Assembly (NCBI RefSeq): GCF_002368335.1
Contig: NZ_AP018288.1
Location: 2,925,039 to 2,989,038, forward strand
Direction: 5' to 3'
DNA length: 64,000 nt
From: Nostoc sp. NIES-4103
Lineage (GTDB): Bacteria > Cyanobacteriota > Cyanobacteriia > Cyanobacteriales > Nostocaceae
The translations under genes and the position numbers were made by a program. Numbering within the stretch: position 1 is the first letter of the stretch; each line of letters opens with the position of its first letter. Below, piece by piece: positions 45,398-54,485 of this stretch. Below the pieces are notes generated by a model. That model was not told the DNA's origin. It saw nothing but the letters and a program-made list of their open reading frames with translations, and did no database searches.

Positions 45398-46297
45398 TCA
45401 ACGCGATAGCCAACTCTTAATCGCTCGTGTCACCAGATCAGGACTCTCTTGGTGGACGAAGTGACCAGCAGTAGGGATGGTAACAAGTGTCAGATCCTTT
45501 TCCATCCACTCCCAGGTATTATTGAGAGCATCGGCTAGGAGGTATTCATCCTTCAGTCCATGAATCAACAGCACTGGTGCTTGCACCTTGATAAGTAATG
45601 AGGTGTCTTCCACGTAAGGCTCTCGTGGGTAGTTCTGTTGGTAGTAGTGCAGCATTGCTTGAATGTCAGACCGCTGTAAAGCCTGAATATATTTCTGCTT
45701 CACCGCTTCAGTTACCGTTGCCTCCGTCACCCAATTACTCAGCATCTCCGGGGTCAGACTTTCGTAGGCTTTTTCCTGCTGAAAGTCCCTCGCATACTGG
45801 CTGTTTTGCTGTTGCTGCGGATTGTGGGCGAGTTCCCTAACCAAACCACAGGGATGAGGCAGATTGAGGATAATTAGCTTTTCGGTCATGGCGGGGACAT
45901 GCATTGCAAACTGCCAGGCCACCATGCCGCCCCAATCATGTCCGACAATAATTGCTTTGTCTTTGCCTAGATGGCGGATAACAGCCACCACATCTCCTAC
46001 AAGCGATCGCAAATCGTAATTTTCTGCTCCTTTGGGCTTGTCACTCAGGTTGTAGCCTCGCAGATCTATGGCTACAACCTGGTAGTCCGATGCCAGAAAC
46101 TCCATTTGATAATGCCAGGTATACCAGTGGTCTGGAAAGCCGTGAATCATCACTAACAGCGGCCCTTGACCGAGGCTGGCGTAGTGGATCTTCACACCGT
46201 TGCTGTCAGCATAGCCATGTTCTACACGAGATTCGAGGTCGGTGTCCTCCATCACTGCGACTCCTAAACTACCCTGATTTCCCATATTCAAATTCAT
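45398..46297 (-). CDS. Alpha/beta hydrolase (epoxide hydrolase / dehalogenase type)
   Basis: This 299-aa enzyme has the complete triad: oxyanion motif HGFPDHWYTWHYQ, nucleophile Asp in GHDWGGMVAW, acid in HGLKDEYLLA and His in TAGHFVHQE. An Asp nucleophile and HGFPD oxyanion loop point to epoxide hydrolases or haloacetate dehalogenases rather than serine esterases. The cap domain lies at about 150-225. AGGAG lies six bases before the ATG. It heads the pair with DUF302; the substrate is unknown. There is no signal peptide, so it is cytoplasmic. Confidence 0.9.
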   Translation of the reverse strand: MNLNMGNQGSLGVAVMEDTDLESRVEHGYADSNGVKIHYASLGQGPLLVMIHGFPDHWYTWHYQMEFLASDYQVVAIDLRGYNLSDKPKGAENYDLRSLVGDVVAVIRHLGKDKAIIVGHDWGGMVAWQFAMHVPAMTEKLIILNLPHPCGLVRELAHNPQQQQNSQYARDFQQEKAYESLTPEMLSNWVTEATVTEAVKQKYIQALQRSDIQAMLHYYQQNYPREPYVEDTSLLIKVQAPVLLIHGLKDEYLLADALNNTWEWMEKDLTLVTIPTAGHFVHQESPDLVTRAIKSWLSR

Positions 46298-46716
46298 TTT
46301 TCTCTCCTGGTTATTTGAAAACTTTAATAGTGTTTGCCAAACTCACTTGGTGAGGTTAATAACAGCAAGAACAATCCCTAAGTAATTGAGCAGAATTAAT
46401 TACACAAAAGCAAAGCTACTCCACAAAAGGGGGGGTTCCACCAAACAAAGGAAGTGGGGTGAAGAGAAAGTAATTGTTTGTTGCAATCTTATGCTTTTAC
46501 AGCAGGAGGTAGAAGCTCTCTATATCTGATAAATGATACCAATTCTCTAAAATCCGGCCACACATTCAAACCCCAAAACCCATAGTGTATCTGGCTTTCT
46601 GAATTACGAATTACGAATTACAAATTAGTAATTATTTGGTCAAGTGTAGGAAACTAAACTTTGAATCTGTTGCCTTGTTTTGGAGAATTGGTGTTACTAC
46701 TTCTCAGTCCCTATTT
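46298..46716. other. Spacer with MITE-like element
   Basis: No gene is visible. It is occupied by the inverted-repeat element at 46538-46692 and a short unique stretch that should hold the promoter of the hydrolase gene. Confidence 0.55.
46538..46692. mobile_element. MITE-like element (ACCAATTCTC ends)
   Basis: ACCAATTCTCTAAAA (46538-46552) faces TTTTGGAGAATTGGT (46678-46692), an inverted repeat with one mismatch. AATTACG heptamers sit inside. The same left end followed by heptamers occurs at about 63-160. Confidence 0.7.
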
Positions 46717-47370
46717 TCAAGTTAGTAATGACGAAGAATTAGAAGTTACCACACTCTGCAAACGCTGGAGCATCGCTGCTTTTGCCCAGTGAATCGCTTT
46801 TGGATCGTTGTAGAGTTGAAAAGCCCAGTTGGCCCCTAAGCCAAATGCATTAATCTCAAATGCCAACTGAGATGCATCAATGTTTGGCTCAATCTCTCCT
46901 AATTCTTGTGCCTCATGTATTAAATTGGTGAGCAAACCAAGCCAATTGCTCATAATTTCAGCAACTTTGTCCCGTATTGAACCTGGACGGCTATCGAACT
47001 CAGCTGCTGCTCCAGCAAAGAAGCAGCCACCACGAAATACTCTCCTTTCCATGTAAGACAGCCAGGTATTGCAAAGACTCCATAGACCCACTAAACCACT
47101 CTTGCCACTCACGGCTAAATCTATGACTTCATTCTGGAAGATCTCATAGGCTGTATCGACTGTCGCCAGTTGCAGCTCTTCCATTGAACCGAAATGGGCA
47201 AATAGCCCGCTTTTGCTCCTACCTAATTCAGAGGCGAGGCGACCAAGGGAAAGACCCTCTAATCCTTCCGCTGAGGCGATATCTACCGCAATCCGCAACA
47301 CGGCTTGGCGGGTTTGTTCACCTTGCAATGTACGGCGTCGTTTAGGTGTATCAGGTAGGCTTTGAGTCAT
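46717..47370 (-). CDS. TetR-family transcriptional regulator
   Basis: This 217-aa repressor has an N-terminal helix-turn-helix: TRQAVLRIAVDIASAEGLEG, LSLGRLASELGRSKSGLFAHF and GSMEELQLATVD. The C-terminal ligand-binding helices (about 80-205) include RGGCFFAGAAAEFDSRPGS, found in the TetR_C_6-like group. AAGGA lies ten bases before the ATG. It follows the SDR gene on the same strand with a 194-bp gap. Three copies of a palindrome upstream of that SDR gene and of the divergent SnoaL gene are likely operators, and this protein is the best candidate to bind them. Confidence 0.9.
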   Translation of the reverse strand: MTQSLPDTPKRRRTLQGEQTRQAVLRIAVDIASAEGLEGLSLGRLASELGRSKSGLFAHFGSMEELQLATVDTAYEIFQNEVIDLAVSGKSGLVGLWSLCNTWLSYMERRVFRGGCFFAGAAAEFDSRPGSIRDKVAEIMSNWLGLLTNLIHEAQELGEIEPNIDASQLAFEINAFGLGANWAFQLYNDPKAIHWAKAAMLQRLQSVVTSNSSSLLT

Positions 47371-47564
47371 TTTGTATTATCCTTTTGCAAGAGTATCGTT
47401 TAGGCTTGGCGAAATTATTTAAATCAAGGAACTTGGCGACTGTTGAGAGCTTGCATAATTACTGCTAGTTCTCGGATGATTGCACATATGCCAATGTCCA
47501 ACAGACAACTGTTCTTTTAACTTTACCCAATATTCTTGCATTGAGGTTTTTTTAATTCTGCGTA

Positions 47565-48338
47565 TCAAGTTGTTACTTTAGCTTTAGCTTTCAAGGCTGT
47601 TGCTATCAGCTGCTTAAGGATGCCTTCAGCTTTAGCCGGTGAAAACCGATGTGCAAAGTAAAGAGCTTTAGCTGGGCCAATTCTAATTTCATAATTATTA
47701 GTGCGTAAAGCTTTGATTAAAGCCTCAGCTACTTCAGTAGGCGAAACTTTACTTGTATTTATTTGCTTGACTGCTTCTGTATTGACAAAAGGTGGCATTA
47801 CTTCAAAGACTTTGACTGGCGTTTGCTGTAGCTGCTGTCGCAGAGAGCGCGAGAATGAGTGAAGAGCTGCCTTCGTGGAGCTATAAACTAACATGCTTGG
47901 AGATGGTACAAGACCAACAATTGACGAAATTGTGACAATAGCTGATTCGGGGGTATTTAAAAGTAAGGGTAATGCAGCTTTGGTGACATATAAAGTCCCT
48001 AGCAGGTTCGTCTGAATCTCTTGCTCACCATTTGTAAGGGCATCTTCATCGTGAATAAAGTCATAAAACTTGATTGTCCCAGCATTGTTTACAAGGATAT
48101 TTAGGTTTCCAAATTGAGACTTGATAGCGGTAAACATCTCGTTTACCTCATTTGGTTTGCTAATATCGCACAAGAAAGTGTGAATTTCAGGATAAGTTCG
48201 GCTCGCTTGTGCTAATTTTTCTGGATTGCGACCACATATGATGACTCGATTGTTTAAGTCGAGGAAAGCTTTAGCGATCGCCAGTCCAACACCTGAGCTT
48301 CCACCAGTAATCAAAACTGTGTTTCCATTAGTTTTCAT
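47565..48338 (-). CDS. Short-chain dehydrogenase/reductase (DltE-like)
   Basis: This 257-aa classical SDR has the cofactor motif TGGSSGVGLAIAKAF, Asp in FLCDISKP, NNAG, Ser in ISSIVGLVPS and Tyr-x3-Lys in YSSTKAALHSF. Basic residues after the second strand (CGRNPEKL) suggest NADP. The closest type is the DltE-like oxidoreductase group; the substrate is unknown. It lies next to the TetR gene and is divergent from the SnoaL-like gene, with palindromic operators in the shared spacer, so all are probably induced together by a small molecule. Confidence 0.9.
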   Translation of the reverse strand: MKTNGNTVLITGGSSGVGLAIAKAFLDLNNRVIICGRNPEKLAQASRTYPEIHTFLCDISKPNEVNEMFTAIKSQFGNLNILVNNAGTIKFYDFIHDEDALTNGEQEIQTNLLGTLYVTKAALPLLLNTPESAIVTISSIVGLVPSPSMLVYSSTKAALHSFSRSLRQQLQQTPVKVFEVMPPFVNTEAVKQINTSKVSPTEVAEALIKALRTNNYEIRIGPAKALYFAHRFSPAKAEGILKQLIATALKAKAKVTT

Positions 48339-48464
48339 AGCTCTGTTCTATATTTACTCAATAATTGAGAGTACTAACAATACATAGACCAACAGTGACT
48401 TTTACCTTATTGGGAAGTGGTTAGCATGTTTGCATTCTTGAAAATAATCTTGTTGCTTTCATTT

Positions 48465-48484
48465 TAGCACGACTGTTCGTGCTA
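48465..48484. promoter_or_regulatory. Operator palindrome copy 1
   Basis: TAGCACGA-CTGT-TCGTGCTA: 8-bp perfect half sites around a 4-bp centre, about 127 bp before the SDR start. Confidence 0.7.
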
Positions 48485-48551
48485 TAAATAAAAGTTTACA
48501 AAATTGGTAAACCGTAAGTTTTTAAACAAATTTTACAGGCTGTAGTATGAA

Positions 48552-48567
48552 ACGACCATTCGTGCTA
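48552..48567. promoter_or_regulatory. Operator palindrome copy 2
   Basis: ACGA-CCAT-TCGTGCTA: the right half site is perfect; the left is shortened (AAACGA). Its centre lies 30 bp from that of copy 3. Confidence 0.6.
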
Positions 48568-48577
48568 TAAAAGAATG

Positions 48578-48597
48578 TAACACGAATGGTCGTGCTA
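48578..48597. promoter_or_regulatory. Operator palindrome copy 3
   Basis: TAACACGA-ATGG-TCGTGCTA, one mismatch between half sites, 170 bp before the SnoaL-like start. Copies 2 and 3 are spaced by about three helical turns. Confidence 0.7.
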
Positions 48598-48767
48598 AAA
48601 GTCAGTTTTGTTGACTGTAGCGATCGCCAATTTCCACAGCAGGGTAGTGCGTCAAGTTGAATGTTCTGAGTCTAACCCTTGTGTTTCAGTAATTAGCTAC
48701 ATTTATTGTCCAAAGTTTTGCGATCGCTGCCTGAAATCAGAGTCTAACCCACCATTAAGGAGGCTAT

Positions 48768-49247
48768 ATGATATCGGAAGTAACAGAAGTAACAAGCGAG
48801 CAAATTGCACACAATACAAAATTAGCTGTCGCTTTCCACGCTCCTTTCAACACCGGCGACGTAGACGCTCTCGACGAAATCCTACATCCCAATTGGGTCA
48901 ATCACCCACAAAATCCACATGAACGCCCTGGCCCCGAAGGCTACAAGCAAACTATCACTTGGTTAAGATCAGTCTTTCCAGATTTAGAATTCACCGTTGA
49001 GGACATGATTGCACAGGGCGATAAGGTGATAGGGCGATTATTAGCAACTGGGACACATCAAGCTGAGTTCCTTGGTGTAAAGCCAACAGGAAAGCGAATT
49101 ACGTTTCGGGCAATTGATATCCATCGCTTCGAGAACGGTCGGATTATGGAAACTTGGCACGTAGAGGATATCTATGGAATGCTCGCTCAAATAGGAGTCA
49201 TAGATAACGTTTATGGCTGCGAAATTGATCCCTATACTCCTTGGTAG
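48768..49247 (+). CDS. SnoaL-like polyketide cyclase / ester cyclase family protein
   Basis: This 159-aa protein has a cone-shaped NTF2-like fold of the SnoaL family. Recognisable parts are FHAPFNTGDVDALDEILHPN, the His-rich WVNHPQNPHE, GPEGYKQTITWLRSVFPD, DKVIGRLLATGTHQAEFLG and the C-terminal IDIHRFENGRIMETWHVEDI. SnoaL proteins catalyse intramolecular aldol cyclisation of polyketide esters, but most relatives in cyanobacteria have unknown substrates, so this is a family call. Translation starts at ATG 48768 after a near-perfect AAGGAGG. It is divergent from the SDR gene and likely controlled by the same TetR-type repressor. Confidence 0.88.
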   Translation: MISEVTEVTSEQIAHNTKLAVAFHAPFNTGDVDALDEILHPNWVNHPQNPHERPGPEGYKQTITWLRSVFPDLEFTVEDMIAQGDKVIGRLLATGTHQAEFLGVKPTGKRITFRAIDIHRFENGRIMETWHVEDIYGMLAQIGVIDNVYGCEIDPYTPW

Positions 49248-49310
49248 TAAGTTTTCAAGTCTTAAACATTTGAAATTCTGTCTTAGTCTTTATCCTAGGC
49301 ACTTACCAGT

Positions 49311-49387
49311 AAATAAATCTCCAGCTTGATTCAAACCAATAACCGACTACACCTACAATCAACCACGAAGGCTGGAGACTTATTTTT
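49311..49387 (+). terminator. Stem-loop downstream of the SnoaL-like gene
   Basis: The left arm around TCTCCAGC (49318-49325) pairs with GCTGGAGA (49371-49378), extended by AATAA/TTATT on each side and followed by a T-run. The loop is 45 nt, long for a simple terminator. Confidence 0.5.
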
Positions 49388-49524
49388 ATGGATCTCCTCT
49401 AATATTTGCATTACTGGTGGCAAGTTAAAAATTCCCAGACTCAATCTGTAGTAAACCGCGCAGTTAAACTGTTCCGCATCTAAAGTTAACCGCCACAAAA
49501 TTTACTTGAAAAGGAAATTCTGAA

Positions 49525-50322
49525 ATGAAATTATTTGGAGTTGCTGTAATCAGCTCATTGCTCTTGTCTTTAGCAATAAACTCTAGAGTAGAAGCTTTAA
49601 ATTTAACGGTCAAACCAGACCCAGATGCACCATCGTATTTGTTTGTTGATGGTGTACCTTTTACCTTTCTCAAAAGGGGCGAAACAACTGGCGGACAGTA
49701 CGCCATAGGGGAGATTACAATTCAGCCTGGGCAAGGTGCTCTACCACACATTCACCATCAAGAAAACGAATGGTTCTATGTCAAAGAGGGAAATTTGCAG
49801 TTAATGCGAGGAGAGAACTATTATCCTGACCCAAATCAAGTACCTGGAGTCAATGCTCCCAAAGATTTGATTCATGCATTAAATGCGCCTGCTGGTACCT
49901 TACTGTATGTTGAAAAAGATTATATCCATGGAGTTTTAAACGTCTCGCAAGAGCCTGCAAAGTTGCAGCTGATTTGGACACCTGCTGGATTTGAGAATAT
50001 TTTCATCAAAGAAATAGGCATACCAGTGCTAGATCCGTCGAATCCGCCACCTCCTACCTCTGACTACCCTCTTTTATTTGCAGAAGCAGCTAGACGGTAT
50101 GGGGTAGTTGGTAGTTTTTCTTATGAAGAATTTGGAGATATAGTTGTTGATAACACTTTATTGAACCTAGACAATCGTAGTGACAAGTTGTTAAAACTAT
50201 TAGGTGAAGATGCTACCACTATTCCTGAACCTTCTGTATTATGGGGCGCATTAATATTTGGTACTTCTGGTGCAATTTCTATCTGGAAAAGTCAACGTAA
50301 ATCGTTGAAAAAAGTAGCTTAA
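49525..50322 (+). CDS. Exported cupin protein with PEP-CTERM tail
   Basis: This is a 265-aa protein. A signal peptide (LFGVAVISSLLLSLAINSRVEA) is followed by a cupin domain at about 40-155: metal-type motif 1 PGQGALPHIHHQENEWFYV with HIHH and Glu, and motif 2 around LYVEKDYIHGVLN. The last 30 residues form a PEP-CTERM signal (TIPEPSVLWGALIFGTSGAI, then basic KSQRKSLKK). So a metal-binding cupin is exported and probably sorted by exosortase. Cupins of this kind range from oxidases and dioxygenases to isomerases; the reaction cannot be given. AAGG lies about 11 bases before the ATG. Empty regions flank it on both sides. Confidence 0.88.
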   Translation: MKLFGVAVISSLLLSLAINSRVEALNLTVKPDPDAPSYLFVDGVPFTFLKRGETTGGQYAIGEITIQPGQGALPHIHHQENEWFYVKEGNLQLMRGENYYPDPNQVPGVNAPKDLIHALNAPAGTLLYVEKDYIHGVLNVSQEPAKLQLIWTPAGFENIFIKEIGIPVLDPSNPPPPTSDYPLLFAEAARRYGVVGSFSYEEFGDIVVDNTLLNLDNRSDKLLKLLGEDATTIPEPSVLWGALIFGTSGAISIWKSQRKSLKKVA

Positions 50323-50929
50323 TCTTACAGAGTTGTGTTGCCAAAAATCATAAAAACACTAATTAAAATAGAAGTGTTAAATCAAAATTTAATAGTACTA
50401 ATTGTTCTGTAATTTTGGCAATACAACTATTTGACTTGCATGAAACCCGATGGATAAATTGTTGTTTTTGAAAACTATATCATCTTGTCAATATAATTAA
50501 CTATTCTAAAAAATAATGTTTTTATATATACCATAGACTGATGCAAAAATGTCAGATAAATTTATGAATTACTATTAGGTAAATAATGAGGTATTAAGTT
50601 ACATATAATTGATATTTTTTGGTTTCAGAAATTTGCATCTGAGGAACAAAAACCGATATCTACCTTCATTTTGTTGGGTAAAGTCAAATGCAAATTAAGC
50701 TCCAATTCTTCTTACTAAACTTTGTTGATATACAACATACTACAATTTGGTTGGTAAATTTCATAGTAATTATTATAACTAAACTATAGTTTTTAATACA
50801 ATTATTATACCTTGTTAAGTCAAGTTATTGTACTTACAGTGAAGAAAAAAGCTTGTTGGTGTCTTTTGCCGAAGCATCAAAAGACAACCAAAACGAATGG
50901 AAAAAATAGATTCTTAAAGGTTGATTTTT
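50323..50929. other. AT-rich spacer before the GMC oxidoreductase
   Basis: No gene is visible. AAGG at 50917-50920 serves the next start. An inverted pair around TGTCTTTTGCCG / GAAGCATCAAAAGACAA lies at about 50859-50887. Confidence 0.5.
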
Positions 50930-52555
50930 ATGGCAAACAATAAGTTTTACAGCCGTCGTCGTTTTCTTCAAACTACTGCTTTATTTTCTACTGCTTTAGC
51001 GACTTCATTAATTACCCCTCGTCGGAGCAATGCTCAAGATGAGACTGTAGAAGCTTTAATCATCGGTAGCGGCTTTGGTGGTGCTGTTGCAGCTCTACGT
51101 TTAGCCCAAGCTGGTATCAATACATTGGTTCTAGAAAGAGGTCGTCGTTGGCCTATTACATCTGCTCAAGATACTTTTGCTACTTACCGTAAACCTGATG
51201 GTCGAGCTGCTTGGTTAAGCCCAAAAACATTGATATTTGATGAAGTTCCTATAGATGTATATACAGGAATTTTAGACCGTCAAGATGAACAGGGAATTTC
51301 TGTTTACTGTGGTGCTGGAGTCGGAGGTGGTTCGTTAGTCTATAATGGTATTACTTACCAACCTCCCCGTGAACTTTTTTATCAAGTATTTCCTACAGCA
51401 ATTGATTATGACGAGATGGATACAGTTTATTATCCTCGCGTTCATTCCATCATTCAGCCAAAACCAATTCCTGAAGATATTTTAGCTACTGACTACTATT
51501 TATCAACTAGGCTTTTTCTTCAACAAGCTGCCAATGCTGGATTACCTAGTCATTTGCTAGACATTGCTGTAGATTGGGATATTGTTCGTCAAGAAATTAA
51601 TGGCACTAAAGTTCCTTCCACTATTATTGGTGAAGACTGGTATGGCATTAATAGTGGAGCAAAAAAGAGTTTAGATCGTAGCTACTTAGCTGATGCAGAG
51701 AAAACTGGGTATGTAGATATCCTACCTTTACATGTAGCAACAGAAATTTCTGAAGTACCAGGATATGGTTATCGAGTTACATGTAACCAGATTAATGAGT
51801 CTGGAGAAGTGATTACAACAAAAACTATTACTTGTAAATATCTATTCCTGGCGGCTGGTTCTATGGGAACTTCTAAACTTTTAGTCAAAGCCAAAGCAAC
51901 AGGTACACTACCTTGGTTAAACGAACACATTGGTTTAGGTTGGGGAACTAATGGAGATACTTTTACTATTCGTGCAGGTTTTCCAACACCGACAAATAGT
52001 GGTCAGGGAGGGCCTGCAACTGCCGCTATTCATTATTTTGATAATCCTTTTGGCCCGATTAATATTGAATCACTCTCTATATGGAATGCTCCTGAAGGAG
52101 TTTTAGCGTTTCCCGCTATCAGCATACCCTCTGTTAAAGGGAGATTTAGCTACGATTTCACTAAAGGTTCGGTTGGACTAAAGTGGCCAGATGGTAATTC
52201 TTTGGGAGATCCAAAAATCTTGAAAGCTGCACAATTCGCTTACAGATTAATTGATAGAAAAAACGCTACTTCAATTAATAAGCCAACAACAAATATTACA
52301 ATGGGTAGCTACTATCAGCCTAAAAATATAGTTAGGGCACAAGTATCAGATACTTTTGCTAATTTTCATCCTTTAGGAGGAGCAGTTTTAGGAAAAGCTT
52401 GCGATTTATATGGTCGCGTCATTGGTTATCGAGGCTTGTATGTTGTTGATGGTGCATTAATGCCCGGCTCTACGGCATGTGCAAACCCCTCTTTCACCAT
52501 TGCGGCTTTGGCAGAACGCTGTCTGGAACGGATTATTGCAGAAGATATTGTTTAA
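50930..52555 (+). CDS. Tat-exported GMC oxidoreductase (cholesterol-oxidase-like)
   Basis: This 541-aa flavoprotein has the twin-arginine signal YSRRRFLQTTALFSTALATS at its start. The FAD-binding motif ALIIGSGFGGAVAALRLAQAG follows, then GAGVGGGSLVYNG, LFLAAGSMGTSKLLVKAKATG, and the C-terminal NFHPLGGAVLGKACD with VVDGALMPGSTACANPSFTIAALAER. This layout matches GMC oxidoreductases of the cholesterol-oxidase group; the His of FHPLGG is the usual catalytic His. The substrate is an alcohol, otherwise unknown. It should act in the periplasm. I chose ATG 50930 (MANNKF) with AAGG nine bases upstream over TTG 50921. It stands alone on its strand. Confidence 0.9.
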   Translation: MANNKFYSRRRFLQTTALFSTALATSLITPRRSNAQDETVEALIIGSGFGGAVAALRLAQAGINTLVLERGRRWPITSAQDTFATYRKPDGRAAWLSPKTLIFDEVPIDVYTGILDRQDEQGISVYCGAGVGGGSLVYNGITYQPPRELFYQVFPTAIDYDEMDTVYYPRVHSIIQPKPIPEDILATDYYLSTRLFLQQAANAGLPSHLLDIAVDWDIVRQEINGTKVPSTIIGEDWYGINSGAKKSLDRSYLADAEKTGYVDILPLHVATEISEVPGYGYRVTCNQINESGEVITTKTITCKYLFLAAGSMGTSKLLVKAKATGTLPWLNEHIGLGWGTNGDTFTIRAGFPTPTNSGQGGPATAAIHYFDNPFGPINIESLSIWNAPEGVLAFPAISIPSVKGRFSYDFTKGSVGLKWPDGNSLGDPKILKAAQFAYRLIDRKNATSINKPTTNITMGSYYQPKNIVRAQVSDTFANFHPLGGAVLGKACDLYGRVIGYRGLYVVDGALMPGSTACANPSFTIAALAERCLERIIAEDIV

Positions 52556-53516
52556 ATCGCTAAGCTGATTGCTTGGGATGAATTATAAAATTAGCTTATT
52601 CGCTAATTGCCTAGAATCAACCCAAGCCAGCCTCAGTCAGATCAACTTCACAAATTGCTTTGAATACCATTTGCTAAACAGCTTAAAACTGTTGGTATAG
52701 TTGCAAGCGCATTAGCTGGACATTAAATTTTTCTCTATACTATTGATTTAACTTTTAGTCAGCGCTGTTTGATGATTTTTAGATTTTTTATCTAATTTAG
52801 TTAGGCCAGAAAAATTTTCATCTTTAACTTTATATAAAAATCTAACGCCCGGAAGATGCTTCTGTGGCGATTTTTAGTATTGTTTGTGCCGTTGATGTAT
52901 TATGTTTATTTCTGAGCCAAGTTCAAGCAATTTGCCACAAAAACTGTATTTATAAATACAGTTTTTGTGGCAAAAATCAGCTTTTTTAATTAACTATATG
53001 AGAGCGATACCTTCGTTGAGCTTCGCTAACCCAAAAGTTTTCAGTCTACTAATCGTCAAATTTTTTTAGAGCGTTTCTTAGTTTGCTGAAGCACAATTTG
53101 AATTCCTGTAGCTCAATCTGGATAACTTTTCCTACCCATCGAATGTACCAAACTTTTGATAAGTATTACCTGTGCGAAAAAAGCCACAATTTTATGGCAA
53201 ATATCAAGCAAGTATCTATAATTTATACATTTTTATAAACTTAATTAGAAACAACTATAGTGTCCCTCACTATACTCAGAAAGCTAAGAATGTAAAGTTT
53301 AGTAAAAACAACGTAACTTACATAGCTAAGCATGAAGAGTTAATAAAGCTCCAGGAAATAGACTCAAAAATAAAATGAACTAATATTCAATAGACATCTT
53401 GCAACACAATTTTCATCATAAAAGTACAAATTTCAAGCAAAATAACATGAAATTGCAAATAAATTTTGCAATATGTCTACGGATATAACAATAGTACCAG
53501 GAATAACAATTTACCC
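52556..53516. other. Gene-poor region with a 44-bp perfect palindrome
   Basis: About 960 bp with no supported gene. The striking feature is the palindrome at 52931-52974. The rest is AT-rich; short ORFs at 52856 and 53172 are discussed as rejected. Confidence 0.55.
52931..52974. repeat. 44-bp perfect palindrome
   Basis: The left half TTTGCCACAAAAACTGTATT plus TA is followed, with no spacer, by its exact complement. The plus strand continues AAATCAGCTTTTTTAATT, so it could also act as a terminator 376 bp after the GMC gene. Confidence 0.9.
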
Positions 53517-54485
53517 ATGAACTTACATAAACGACCTGACGAACTAGAAGAACAGCATTTGCATTTATTGAGTGAAACTGATGATTTTAACTATGCTGCC
53601 TTAGACTGTAAAACCCGAATCGTTGTTCAGCAGCGTACCAGAGAGATAAAAGAACGCCTAGAAGATGCGGTTCAAGCTATCTGGCAAATTGGACAAAAAC
53701 TTGTTGAAGTGAGAAATTGCCTGAGTTACGGGCAGTTCACTTGTTGGCTGAAAACAGAGTTCCAGTGGAGTCGCAGCACAGCCTACAACTATATCAATGT
53801 CTTTGAGACATTTGGCAGTTGTCCAAATTTTGGACAACTGAACATCGCTCCCTCTGCTCTTTATCTTCTTGCTGCTCCTTCTACTTGTAAAGAAGCCCGT
53901 GAAGAAGCTTTAGAGAGTGCGAAACTTGGAGAAACTGTAACATACTCTAAGGCTAAAGCCATTGTTGGTAAACACAAAAAATCTAGTCAGCCTAAAAATG
54001 ACAATCAATCAATAGATATAGATCCTTGCATTGAACCTCTAGAAAGCAAATCATCCGCTGCTGTTAAACCAGATCTAAATTCAGATGTGCCTCTTTATCA
54101 GCTAGACAAACCCGACACCACAGTTGAAATAGAATCATTAGAGCAGCTTGGAGAAAATATCAACCAATCTCAGGTGGATGATTGTGAGTTGGGTACTCAT
54201 GTCTGCGATCTACTAAGGGACAACACTGTAATAGAGAAACTTTCTTCAGAAGAACTAGCAGCAACAGCTATAGCAAAAAGCCAGTCGTCTAAATTCTTAG
54301 ATTTTGACACTAGCTGTTTTGGTCATCTACGAACACAACCTATTTCTATGAACACTGATGATATTTGCCTGTTACTCATTGTGAGTGTGAACTATCTGAC
54401 TGACGAGCAGATTATGAAGGTGTGGGAAGCGATCGCTCACCGCATTCCTTGTGAACTCCGAAGCAGTCCAATTGAAATTGATTAG
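53517..54485 (+). CDS. DUF3102-type protein
   Basis: This is a 322-aa protein from ATG 53517 (TTG 53466 would add 17 residues). Residues 30-105 resemble DUF3102, a helical domain of mobile-element and cyanobacterial proteins: REIKERLEDAVQAIWQIGQK, LVEVRNCLSYGQFTCWLKTE and FQWSRSTAYNYINVFE. This part may bind DNA through its helix-turn-helix-like end. A helical stretch (REEALESAKLGETVTYSKAK) follows, then an acidic low-complexity linker and a short C-terminal domain (MNTDDICLLLIVSVNYLTDE) I do not recognise. It has no neighbours in the same transcript. Its relation to the PKS cluster 1.1 kb away is unknown; a regulatory role is possible. Confidence 0.75.
   Translation: MNLHKRPDELEEQHLHLLSETDDFNYAALDCKTRIVVQQRTREIKERLEDAVQAIWQIGQKLVEVRNCLSYGQFTCWLKTEFQWSRSTAYNYINVFETFGSCPNFGQLNIAPSALYLLAAPSTCKEAREEALESAKLGETVTYSKAKAIVGKHKKSSQPKNDNQSIDIDPCIEPLESKSSAAVKPDLNSDVPLYQLDKPDTTVEIESLEQLGENINQSQVDDCELGTHVCDLLRDNTVIEKLSSEELAATAIAKSQSSKFLDFDTSCFGHLRTQPISMNTDDICLLLIVSVNYLTDEQIMKVWEAIAHRIPCELRSSPIEID

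Larger units (their letters stand above)
48339..48767. other. Divergent promoter region of SDR and SnoaL-like genes
   Basis: Besides the three operators, a doubled GAGTCTAACCC occurs at about 48668 and 48741. The strong ribosome site AAGGAGG lies at 48757-48763. An alternative-frame ORF from 48608 is a shadow. Confidence 0.6.

Noticed and set aside
48608..48922. 104-codon ORF overlapping the SnoaL-like gene
   Set aside because: Other frame of a clear gene that has a strong ribosome site; the Arg-rich tail is a frame artefact.
52856..52915. 19-residue hydrophobic mini-ORF (MLLWRFLVLFVPLMYYVYF) just before the 44-bp palindrome
   Set aside because: It looks like a small membrane toxin or subunit, but the GGAAG tract touches the ATG with no spacing and nothing else supports translation.
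53172..53378. 68-codon ORF rich in Lys/Asn/Tyr/Ile
   Set aside because: GTG start, AT-rich composition, no domain and no ribosome site.
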